Below are positions 40,235-48,393 of a DNA stretch of 64,000 nt, piece after piece. Origin of the DNA: Anaerolineaceae bacterium. Its GTDB lineage: Bacteria > Chloroflexota > Anaerolineae > Aggregatilineales > Phototrophicaceae. A program made the position numbers and the translations under genes. Each line of letters starts with the position of its first letter. Position 1 is the first letter of the stretch. Where the stretch lies: assembly GCA_002702065.1 (NCBI GenBank), contig NZXX01000002.1, positions 310,001 to 374,000 on the forward strand, read 5' to 3'. The notes beneath the pieces were generated by a model, which did not search any database, was not told the origin of the DNA, and worked only from the letters and a program-made list of their open reading frames with translations.

Positions 40235-41272
40235 TTAGTCGGGTTCGGAGCTTGGGGTGATCTGGGCGGTGGCGGTTGCCGTCAGAATTGCCTGAATGGT
40301 GGGTTGATAGGGTGCAATGTTGGTGGCATCGGCGGCGGCTGTCTGGGTGGCGCGGACGATGCTCAGCAGGTCAATATCGTCGGATGGGTCGGTGAGGGTG
40401 ACCTGCGCTGTCGAGACCAGGCTGCGGGCGGCGGCATCACACATCTGGATATACAGGGTTTTGCTGCCAGCGCCGGGGCTGAGCGTGTAGACAATTTCAT
40501 TATTATAGGGCTGCCAGTCCGGGCTGGTGGTATCGGCGCAGGCCAGTTCACCGGGCTGTTCAGAAATGCGCAGCTTATCCACCGCGCCGATGATGTTCCC
40601 CTGCCCGAAGCGGTTGACGCGCTCATCATGGATATAGAGCACGGTCTCGCGCTGGTCAAATGTGCGGACAATTTCGGCGATCTGGCCGCGCTGGGTGGTG
40701 ACGACGGGCAGCACATTCGGCTGGGCGGCGAACACAATGACGTAATAGTGGCGCTGCGTGGTTTCGCTGAAAGCCCAGGCGATGCCGATCTCGCGGTAGA
40801 GCGCGCTGAACAGCGGCATCTGCGGGTCGTTAAAACGGACATTGCGCCGCGACCGCAGCTGCGGTTCCGGTTGGCGGAAGTCATCAATCCAGAAGTCCAC
40901 GATCTGTGACGGGTTAAAATCGCGCACGACAATCGGGACAAAATCTGCCACATAGCCGCTGGGGTAGGATTCGTAACCTTCGCGCTGTAACAGGTTTTCA
41001 ATCGTCTGGTCGCCGGTACGGGTGCGGTATACATCGCCCAGGTTGTCAATCGGGCGGGAGGCCAGGTCTTCGACCCAGGTTTCAGCAACCCGGTTCAGGG
41101 TGGCGCTGGGCACCAGATGGACCAGATTTTCGCGCAGGCGGGAGTCGTTGATGCGGGTGAGGATGATTGTTTCGTCGGGTGACAGGCTGGCACTACCCTG
41201 GGCAGCCGCCAGTGAATACAGGAGTGGTATCAGTAGAAACGCTGTCCACCAGCGCACCAGCTTGAATAACAT
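40235..41272 (-). CDS. Secreted CAP/SCP-like domain protein
   Basis: 345 aa with a signal peptide (residues 5-24, cleavage after SLAAA). The first domain (about 30-180) matches the CAP/SCP fold: ILTRINDSRLRENLVHLVPSATLNRVAETW, a SGYVADFVPIV segment, and YREIGIAWAFSETTQRHYYVIVFA as the last strands. A second beta-rich domain (about 185-300) has a jelly-roll-like pattern, followed by an Ala/Thr-rich tail. Bacterial CAP proteins act outside the cell; proposed roles are lipid binding, adhesion or protease-like functions. It is 43 bases downstream of the TIR-CAP gene on the same strand, so the two CAP proteins are probably made together. Confidence 0.65.
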   Translation of the reverse strand: MLFKLVRWWTAFLLIPLLYSLAAAQGSASLSPDETIILTRINDSRLRENLVHLVPSATLNRVAETWVEDLASRPIDNLGDVYRTRTGDQTIENLLQREGYESYPSGYVADFVPIVVRDFNPSQIVDFWIDDFRQPEPQLRSRRNVRFNDPQMPLFSALYREIGIAWAFSETTQRHYYVIVFAAQPNVLPVVTTQRGQIAEIVRTFDQRETVLYIHDERVNRFGQGNIIGAVDKLRISEQPGELACADTTSPDWQPYNNEIVYTLSPGAGSKTLYIQMCDAAARSLVSTAQVTLTDPSDDIDLLSIVRATQTAAADATNIAPYQPTIQAILTATATAQITPSSEPD

Positions 41273-41315
41273 TTGTCCCCCGACACAAAAAGCGATTATT
41301 TCTATGGAGTATAGC

Positions 41316-42335
41316 CTATCCCGCCCCGGTGCCCAATATCAGCACATAGTACAGCTTGTTGGTGGCAATCGAACGCACCTGCTCCCAACCGGCATCGACA
41401 TACCGCGCCTGATCGTCCAGCTCATCCAGCAGGTTTTGCAGCATGTAATTTTCATCGGTTGTCTCAACAACCATCAGCACATCCCCGGTGTAGCCTGCTT
41501 CGTTCGCCATGAAGATGACGTCCTGACCATCCGCATTGCGGAAGATATTGGTGCTCTCCAGTTCGGACAGGGGCAGCGACCGCAGATAGCTGAGGTGCTG
41601 CTCTGCAATGCCTTGCAATGCGGCATGCTGGTTGAGGGGCGGCAGGTTGCTGCTGGCGCGCCACTGGTTGATGTTGGCCAGCGTGGCGGGTTGGCTCAAC
41701 AGGCCGGGCGACAGAGTCGGCAGCACAGGGGTGGGCGCACTGGTCGGCGTGGGGTTCAGGGCGGGCGTTTCGCTCTGCTGCGTCAGCGCCAGTAGCAAGG
41801 CGGCAGCCACCAGCAGCGCAGCGGCAGCGAGAATGACGGGCCAGCGGCGAGTCTGTTGTTGGGCCATCGCTGCAGTGACAGGGATCGGTCTCGTTGGCTC
41901 GATCTTTGGGCTGACCAGGGGCACGCCGGTCGTAATGGGGCGTGGGTTATGATCGCGGTTAATCGAGTCCTGGATTTGTACGACGACCGTATCACAATCG
42001 ACGTCGCGGCCATCAATCACCTGCCGGGCGTTGATGATCATGTGTTCCTGCGGTGATGTATTGTCGATCTGAACCGGGATAATCTTTTTGCGCAGGGTAT
42101 GGGCGTAAGTCATTTCCATCTCGACCCACGACGAGGCCAGGGCGCTGGCGCTCCATAATACGACCATCGTATCTGACCAGCGAATCCGCTCTTGAATGAC
42201 GTGCACCCACTCGTGGCCGCCCTTCAATTCCGCCCGATCCATCCACACATCATAATCACAGGCGATCAGCGCCTGATAATACTCGTCGGCACAGGCCGCG
42301 TCGTGGCTGGCATAGCTGATAAATATCTTGGTCAT
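41316..42335 (-). CDS. Membrane TIR protein with outer CAP-like domain
   Basis: 339 aa from the ATG at 42335; an in-frame ATG at 42359 is possible. A cytoplasmic TIR domain (3-125) has KIFISYASHD, DYDVWMDRAEL, and W70-VEM-E74 at the catalytic WxxxE place. A single membrane helix (about 166-185) is followed by a Thr/Pro linker and an outer domain (about 218-339) that reads as a divergent CAP/SCP fold: INQWRASSNLPPLNQHAALQGIAEQH, then YVDAGWEQV..NKLYYVLILG. The layout is receptor-like: outer sensing domain, membrane helix, inner TIR. The next gene makes a secreted CAP protein that could be a ligand or partner. This is the first gene of a three-gene run. Confidence 0.75.
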   Translation of the reverse strand: MTKIFISYASHDAACADEYYQALIACDYDVWMDRAELKGGHEWVHVIQERIRWSDTMVVLWSASALASSWVEMEMTYAHTLRKKIIPVQIDNTSPQEHMIINARQVIDGRDVDCDTVVVQIQDSINRDHNPRPITTGVPLVSPKIEPTRPIPVTAAMAQQQTRRWPVILAAAALLVAAALLLALTQQSETPALNPTPTSAPTPVLPTLSPGLLSQPATLANINQWRASSNLPPLNQHAALQGIAEQHLSYLRSLPLSELESTNIFRNADGQDVIFMANEAGYTGDVLMVVETTDENYMLQNLLDELDDQARYVDAGWEQVRSIATNKLYYVLILGTGAG

Positions 42336-42437
42336 GCTGCTTTGCCGTTCAGAATCCATCCCCTTTTATTGTACACGGCCTGTGGGGTCTGTGGCTACCA
42401 GTTATCCATATCCCGCGGATGGTTCAACATTGTGTGC

Positions 42438-42465
42438 TTGACATTTATTTAGGTTTATCTAAAAT
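42438..42465 (+). promoter_or_regulatory. Sigma-70-type promoter of the 165-aa membrane protein
   Basis: TTGACA (42438-42443) and TAAAAT (42460-42465) with a 16-base spacer; TAATAT at 42465 is an alternative -10. It is one of the strongest promoter matches in the window. Confidence 0.7.
42448..42463. promoter_or_regulatory. DtxR/MntR-like operator box
   Basis: TTTAG-GTTTAT-CTAAA, a 16-base inverted repeat lying between the -35 and -10 of the promoter. Its TTTAGG..CTAAA ends resemble boxes of the DtxR/MntR/SirR metal-dependent repressors. Binding here would block RNA polymerase. The regulator is not in the window; the match was made by eye. Confidence 0.45.
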
Positions 42466-42500
42466 AATATTATTATGTAGCTAATTATGGAGAGATGACC

Positions 42501-42998
42501 ATGTGGTCACTTGAGCGCATTCTCGTGGACGGACTGCTCATCAGTTTGGCGTTGGGTGGGCTGATCATTGGTTCGCTGATGTACAACCCGCGCCTGTGGC
42601 TTCAGGATTATCCTGAATCAATCCGCCAGCATGTGTCGCCACAAACCAGGACCGAAAAACAGCTTCAGCGGCTGCTGCTGATTCCTTTTCTGCTGTTGAT
42701 GCTTGGCGGACCCTATCTATCCGCCAGGGGTGCGTTGGGGGAAAGCGGCAGTTTCCTGATGGCGTACGGGCATGTCTTTGCCATTCTGAACATCTTCAAC
42801 TTGTTCGACGCACTGGTGATTGACCTGTTGGTCCTGACCGCCTTCAAACCCGCGTTCATGCGGCTGCCGGGCACACAAATGGCCGATTATGGGGCCTTGT
42901 ACGACTGGGGGCTGCAATTGGGGAACTATCTGAAAGGCATCATTTTCTGCACTGTGGCCAGCTTGCCTATCGCGCTGGCTGTGGTGTTCACCATGTGA
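42501..42998 (+). CDS. Four-helix integral membrane protein, unknown function
   Basis: 165 aa from the ATG at 42501, chosen because GGAGAG lies 8 bases upstream (the ATG at 42495 overlaps it). Four hydrophobic helices are visible: about 8-28, 60-80, 86-110 and 140-162. Between helices 1 and 2 is a polar loop with NPRLWLQDYPESIRQ; a second conserved-looking loop has KPAFMRLPGTQMADY. I do not recognise the family. The promoter carries a DtxR/MntR-like box, so regulation by Fe or Mn is possible. Confidence 0.6.
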   Translation: MWSLERILVDGLLISLALGGLIIGSLMYNPRLWLQDYPESIRQHVSPQTRTEKQLQRLLLIPFLLLMLGGPYLSARGALGESGSFLMAYGHVFAILNIFNLFDALVIDLLVLTAFKPAFMRLPGTQMADYGALYDWGLQLGNYLKGIIFCTVASLPIALAVVFTM

Positions 42999-43122
42999 AG
43001 CTGAACGATGTAAATTCGGGTGGTGGCAGGCGGGTTCAGGCTTGTCACCCCCTTTTGCTTCAGGTATCCTGTTTACACAACAACGCACTCTCCCCCATCT
43101 TCAACGTATCAATAACCCTGTG

Positions 43123-43149
43123 TTAGCACTCGTATAAGAAGTTTGCTAA
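43123..43149. promoter_or_regulatory. CIRCE-like operator 1 (degenerate)
   Basis: TTAGCACTC, 9-base spacer, GTTTGCTAA. The left arm is a perfect CIRCE arm and the right arm matches 7 of 9 positions of GAGTGCTAA. It lies just upstream of the groES -35 element. CIRCE is bound by the heat-labile repressor HrcA. Confidence 0.65.
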
Positions 43150-43154
43150 AAGTC

Positions 43155-43183
43155 TTGACGCATTTAGCAGATTTTGCTATATT
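43155..43183 (+). promoter_or_regulatory. groES-groEL promoter
   Basis: TTGACG (43155-43160), 17-base spacer, TATATT (43178-43183). It lies between the two CIRCE elements, with the transcript start expected near 43190. Confidence 0.8.
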
Positions 43184-43196
43184 GATCGAGTAATTG

Positions 43197-43222
43197 TTAG
43201 CACTCTGAACCAAGAGTGCTAG
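43197..43222. promoter_or_regulatory. CIRCE operator 2 with 8-base spacer
   Basis: TTAGCACTC, 8 bases, GAGTGCTAG. Both arms are nearly perfect (one mismatch at the last base), but the spacer is one base shorter than the usual nine. It lies just downstream of the predicted transcript start, the usual place for HrcA repression. Confidence 0.8.
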
Positions 43223-43255
43223 TTGGGTCAATAATGAAAGTAAACTGGAGGGACT

Positions 43256-43555
43256 ATGGCTATTAATCTGCGTCCGCTGGGTGATCGGCTTCTGATTGAG
43301 CCTGCCGAGCAGGAAGAGACCTTTGCCGGGGGCCAGCTCGTGCTGCCCGAAACCGCCAAGGAAAAACCACAACAGGGCACGATTCTCGCCGCTGGTGCTG
43401 GCCGCCGTGATGACGATGGCAAGCGCATTGACATGGACGTCAAAGTTGGGGATCGCGTTCTGTTCGCCAAATACGCGGGTACCGAAATCAAGCTTGACGG
43501 CAAGAAACTGCTCATTATGAAAGAGAGCGATATCCTGGGGATCGTCGAAGGCTAA
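43256..43555 (+). CDS. groES: Co-chaperonin GroES
   Basis: 99 aa with GGAGG before the ATG. It is the heptameric lid of the GroEL chamber. [17 protein letters not shown] at the start and the mobile loop [25 protein letters not shown] (in two pieces) are typical, as is the end [16 protein letters not shown]. It is the first gene of the groES-groEL operon under the promoter and CIRCE elements upstream, 65 bases before groEL. Confidence is very high. Confidence 0.97.
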   Translation: MAINLRPLGDRLLIEPAEQEETFAGGQLVLPETAKEKPQQGTILAAGAGRRDDDGKRIDMDVKVGDRVLFAKYAGTEIKLDGKKLLIMKESDILGIVEG

Positions 43556-43563
43556 ACGCCTGA

Positions 43564-45261
<1,698 letters not shown>

Positions 45262-45290
45262 GTCGTCCCTCCACGACGACGAATAAACAA

Positions 45291-45319
45291 AGCAGGGGCG
45301 AGCAATCGTCCCTGCTTTT
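45291..45319 (+). terminator. Rho-independent terminator of groES-groEL
   Basis: AGCAGGG-GCGA / TCGT-CCCTGCT stem with a GCAA tetraloop (one G-U pair), followed by TTTT. It lies 30 bases after the groEL stop. Confidence 0.85.
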
Positions 45320-45400
45320 GATTCCGGGGGCTGGGCCGCGCACATGAGTCTGGTATGATTGCCCCTACGATTCACACAGTCATAGCGATAGGAATCCCTG

Positions 45401-45601
45401 ATGAAAGATGGGCGCAACCGCAGAGATATTTACCCCGGTCTGGCGGTTTCAATTGTGTTGAAGCAGGATCAGCGCACCGGCAAACTGACGCAGGGCATCG
45501 TCAGGGACATTCTGACGAAATCCGCCACCCACCCGCACGGTATCAAGGTGCGGCTGACGGATGGGCAGGTCGGGCGGGTACAGCACATCGAAACGGACTG
45601 A
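45401..45601 (+). CDS. ywbE: YwbE family protein
   Basis: 66 aa. It matches the small YwbE family: RRDIYPGLAVSIVLKQDQRTGKLTQGIVRDILT in the first half (in two pieces, with the GKLTxG turn) and HPHGIKVRLTDGQVGRVQHI at the end, an SH3-like beta barrel. The family has no assigned function; KOW/SH3-like shape suggests RNA or protein binding. AGGA lies before the ATG. It is monocistronic, between the groEL terminator and a palindromic repeat. Confidence 0.88.
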   Translation: MKDGRNRRDIYPGLAVSIVLKQDQRTGKLTQGIVRDILTKSATHPHGIKVRLTDGQVGRVQHIETD

Positions 45602-45695
45602 TTGATTGGCTGGCAATCAGGGCTACAATGGAATTGGGGCTTGTTAAATTTGAGTCGTTTATGGGCACCTCACCCCCGCTTCGCTCTGCTGCGCG

Positions 45696-45721
45696 ACCCC
45701 TCTCCATCGATGGAGAGGGGT
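45696..45721. repeat. Perfect 26-bp palindrome in an intergenic repeat-like sequence
   Basis: A self-complementary 26-mer centred on ATCGAT with CCCCTCTCC/GGAGAGGGG arms. It lies in the 227-base gap between ywbE and the PNPOx gene, within a CTCACCCC...GGGGTGA context of the kind seen in dispersed intergenic repeats of many genomes. There is only one copy in this window. Confidence 0.6.
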
Positions 45722-45828
45722 GACCGAAGACAAAAAGTCGAGGTCGGGGTAAGGTATTGACCGGACACATCGCTTTTCTGGCAAATATCAGCAGAACAAA
45801 ACTCGTTGAACAGACCACATCGGGGAAC

Positions 45829-46410
45829 ATGATGGCAAAATGGTACGATGACATTACGGATGAATTGCAGCAGTTTATCGCCCGGCAGCACATGTTTTTT
45901 GTCGCGTCGGCACCACTTAGCGCGGATGGGCATGTCAACCTGTCGCCCAAGGGGATGGATAGTTTCCGGGTGCTGGACGCGCAGCGCGTGGCCTATCTCG
46001 ACCTGACCGGCAGCGGCAATGAGACATCCGCGCATCTGCTGGAGAACGGGCGCATTACGTTTATGTTCTGCGCGTTCGAAGGCCCGCCGCGCATCCTGCG
46101 GTTGTATGGGACGGGCTACGCGGTTCGCCCGGATCATCCGGAATGGGCGGCGCTGGCAGCGCATTTTACTCTGCTCAGCGGTACGCGCCAGATCATCGTC
46201 GCTGACATCGAAAAAGTGCAGACGTCGTGCGGTTTTGCCGTCCCGCTTTACGAGTATCAGAGCCCGCGCGAGACACTGGTGAAATGGTCGGATACCCAGG
46301 GCGAGGAAGGTATTCGCCAGTACTGGCAGCGCAAGAACACCCGCAGCATGGATGGCCTGCCGACACTCATCGGGCAGGAACAGGCCGAGCCAGCGAAGGG
46401 TGGAGATTAG
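45829..46410 (+). CDS. Pyridoxamine 5'-phosphate oxidase-fold protein (FMN/F420-binding)
   Basis: 193 aa from the first of two adjacent ATGs (GGGGA upstream). The split-barrel fold is seen in LQQFIARQHMFFVASAP, GHVNLSPKGMDSFRVL, VAYLDLTGSGNETSAHLLENGRITFMFCAFEG (quoted in part) and ILRLYGTGYAV. The LSPKG and GSGNET motifs fit the PNPOx-like family that binds FMN or F420. It resembles small flavoproteins annotated as PNPOx-related, not the vitamin B6 enzyme itself. The C-terminal 45 residues are polar and probably flexible. The reaction is not known. Confidence 0.85.
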   Translation: MMAKWYDDITDELQQFIARQHMFFVASAPLSADGHVNLSPKGMDSFRVLDAQRVAYLDLTGSGNETSAHLLENGRITFMFCAFEGPPRILRLYGTGYAVRPDHPEWAALAAHFTLLSGTRQIIVADIEKVQTSCGFAVPLYEYQSPRETLVKWSDTQGEEGIRQYWQRKNTRSMDGLPTLIGQEQAEPAKGGD

Positions 46411-46427
46411 CAGGCGTTGATGTGGAA

Positions 46428-46466
46428 TCAAAAAGGCGAGCCTGTGCCATTATTCAGACTCGCCTT
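46428..46466 (-). terminator. Terminator at the end of the CopD-like/cytochrome pair
   Basis: AAGGCGAG (46433-46440) and CTCGCCTT (46459-46466) with an 18-base loop. On the minus strand it is followed by a run of five T, which fits the end of the gene at 46490. The long loop makes it weaker than the others. Confidence 0.55.
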
Positions 46467-46489
46467 GAATAGCGCTTGCCAGGGATGGG

Positions 46490-46999
46490 TTACAGGTAGC
46501 GGGCGCTGCCCATGCCCACCAGCGCGATGATCATCAGGACCATACTCAGACGGGCGTGACTGAGCAGCTTTGCTCCCAACTCGTTGAGCGTGCGCTGGGC
46601 GTCGGCGGCAATGGTGCCACCCCCATCTGGCACGGTTTTAGCAAGAGCTTCCCCCAGTTCACGGGTACTGCGCCCGACGACAGCGCCGCCATGAATGCCT
46701 GCCAGAATGCCCGCTACTGCGCCAATGCCCAGCACGATATTGCCCGTCTGGCTGAAGTGTGAGAACGCATCGCCTATCGCGTACAGCAGCAGCCCGGCCA
46801 GCATCGTCACCCCGGCAGATGCGCCAAAGATGCTGCCAAACGAGGTGCGTGTGAGCAGGGTCTTGAGGAAGCGCATCCCACTTTCGCCGGCGGCCAGCGC
46901 AGCCGGGGCAATATAAAATGTGACGGCGGCGGCCAGCCCAACCCAGGCGAAGGCTGCTACAATGTGCAGCAGGCGCAGCAAAACCAGTACAACATCCAT
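46490..46999 (-). CDS. CopD/DUF2269-like integral membrane protein
   Basis: 169 aa with four membrane helices. The start LLRLLHIVAAFAWVGLAAAVTFYIAP with histidine in the first helix, and later KLLSHARLSMVLMIIALVGMGSARYL with another histidine, is a pattern found in CopD-like and related heme/copper-associated membrane proteins. It may hold heme or help in electron transfer. It follows the cytochrome c gene by 14 bases on the same strand, so a joint function in membrane redox chemistry is likely. No oxidase subunits are adjacent. Confidence 0.65.
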   Translation of the reverse strand: MDVVLVLLRLLHIVAAFAWVGLAAAVTFYIAPAALAAGESGMRFLKTLLTRTSFGSIFGASAGVTMLAGLLLYAIGDAFSHFSQTGNIVLGIGAVAGILAGIHGGAVVGRSTRELGEALAKTVPDGGGTIAADAQRTLNELGAKLLSHARLSMVLMIIALVGMGSARYL

Positions 47000-47013
47000 T
47001 CTCTTTCTCCTCC

Positions 47014-47409
47014 CTAAAGCGTAAGTAAGTAAGCAATCAGATCAGCCAGTTCCTGATCCGAAAGACGCTGTGCATACTGCGCATACATGGCGTTGGGAAA
47101 ACCAGCGACAATATGCGCGGCTGGCCGTACGATGCTGGTGAGGGTGTAGCTTTCTACGGTGGCATCTTCGGCATGATCCTCGGCGGTGGTTACGTAATTT
47201 TGCAGGGTCGGGCCGACCAGGGTGCTGCCATCCAGCGTATGACAGGTCGAGCAGGCAGGCGCACCGTTCACCGTTTGCGTGAACAGGGCCTCACCGCGAC
47301 CTGCGTCGCCGGGCGGCAAATTGTTATATGTTACTGTGGATTGCCCGGAACTGCACGCCGTCATCAGCAGCAGCGCCAGTGCCAGCACCAGAATTTGTCG
47401 CAAGCCCAT
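47014..47409 (-). CDS. Lipoprotein mono-heme cytochrome c
   Basis: 131 aa from the ATG at 47409, which has GAGGAG seven bases upstream. The N-terminus is a lipoprotein signal ending in LLMTAC-SSG. The heme site is CSTCH, preceded by GDAGRGEALF, with a candidate methionine ligand in FPNAMYAQYA and the final helix LSDQELADLIAYLLTL of class I cytochromes. The protein would be lipid-anchored outside the membrane and carry electrons. It is the first gene of a two-gene unit with the CopD-like protein. The 194-base gap upstream holds no recognised gene. Confidence 0.88.
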   Translation of the reverse strand: MGLRQILVLALALLLMTACSSGQSTVTYNNLPPGDAGRGEALFTQTVNGAPACSTCHTLDGSTLVGPTLQNYVTTAEDHAEDATVESYTLTSIVRPAAHIVAGFPNAMYAQYAQRLSDQELADLIAYLLTL

Positions 47410-47603
47410 CCAATCTCCTCTCGAATGTGTGTCGCTCACAGGCTATTACGACAGGGTCGCTGTGCTTGTTGCAAAACCTAGACTTTTGGACAGGTCATGT
47501 ATGGGTTTGAGCCGGGGTAGTGATGGAGCACTGACTGCCGAAGGCATCCTGCACGCCGGCGCGGATCGGTTTGGTAGCCATGCTTTCGCTTTATCAGGTT
47601 GCA

Positions 47604-47951
47604 TCAGAGGGGAATATACCGAACCAAATTCTCGAAATCTTCAGGTGTGCCCGCACCAATCATGACTTCAAGTTCATCAATGGCCTGACCAATTGGCAGA
47701 CTACGCTTGACTTCGATGACGCCGGGTACAGGCAGATTGGCTCGTACACGCTCGTAGACATAGCCAGGCATGGTTGCCACATCGTGGGTTAACAAGATGC
47801 GTCCCACGTTACCTAGCCACTCAAGCAACTCTGGGTCAGGGGATTGCAGCATCGGCGTGTCTTGCACGCGTACAATATCAAGCTCTGGCAGTCGGGACAA
47901 AAGGCCGGTCAGAATATGGCCGTCAAAGTTCTCATCAGCAGCAAAGCGCAT
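47604..47951 (-). CDS. DUF5615 PIN-like protein (probable toxin)
   Basis: 115 aa. It opens with MRFAADENFDGHIL, where the DEN acids are typical of the PIN-like DUF5615 family, and has RILLTHDVATMPGYVYERV in the middle with another conserved acidic residue. PIN-like proteins are RNases; DUF5615 proteins are nearly always encoded behind a DUF433 protein and are thought to form toxin-antitoxin pairs. The start overlaps the stop of the upstream DUF433 gene, so translation is coupled. Toxicity has not been shown here. Confidence 0.85.
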   Translation of the reverse strand: MRFAADENFDGHILTGLLSRLPELDIVRVQDTPMLQSPDPELLEWLGNVGRILLTHDVATMPGYVYERVRANLPVPGVIEVKRSLPIGQAIDELEVMIGAGTPEDFENLVRYIPL

Positions 47952-48304
47952 TATGATTTTTTATTTTTGCGCTTGCCCGCCAGCAGGGTACGGAAATATT
48001 CCGTTCTGGCTTGTTGCTCCGGGGGATAAGCACTTTCGATGGCCTGCCGCGTTTTTGCAGCCGCCTGGTCGCGCTGCCTGAGATAGTTATGGACTTCTTC
48101 CTGGTGCCCCAGATAGTAGGCGATGACGGCATAAATATCGGTTAGTGGCACAGTGGGAAAACCATCGTGAATCATTTCGGGCGTGTCGCCCTGCTGGTAG
48201 CAGGCAATCAACGTATCCAACGTGACTCGTGTGCCGCTGACGTGGATGGCGCCATTTTTATCCATTTTGATTGGCAATGCAACGGTTTCAGGCAGGTCAA
48301 TCAT
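47951..48304 (-). CDS. DUF433 protein (probable antitoxin)
   Basis: 117 aa with AAAGGATG before the ATG. The DUF433 helix-turn-helix pattern is present: AIHVSGTRVTLDTLIACYQQGDTPEMIHDGFPTVPLTDIYAVIAYYL (in pieces). A charged C-terminal helix (about 65-117) ends in KRKNKKS and probably wraps the partner. It is the first gene of the pair and likely binds its own promoter. It overlaps the DUF5615 gene at 47951. Confidence 0.85.
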   Translation of the reverse strand: MIDLPETVALPIKMDKNGAIHVSGTRVTLDTLIACYQQGDTPEMIHDGFPTVPLTDIYAVIAYYLGHQEEVHNYLRQRDQAAAKTRQAIESAYPPEQQARTEYFRTLLAGKRKNKKS

Positions 48305-48393
48305 GTTGCATCCTTTAATCCGTGTCTGTTGATGCCATTATACTATGCATCAATCGTGGTTTGGGGGATGTCTTGCATCCCCCAGAGGATCAC

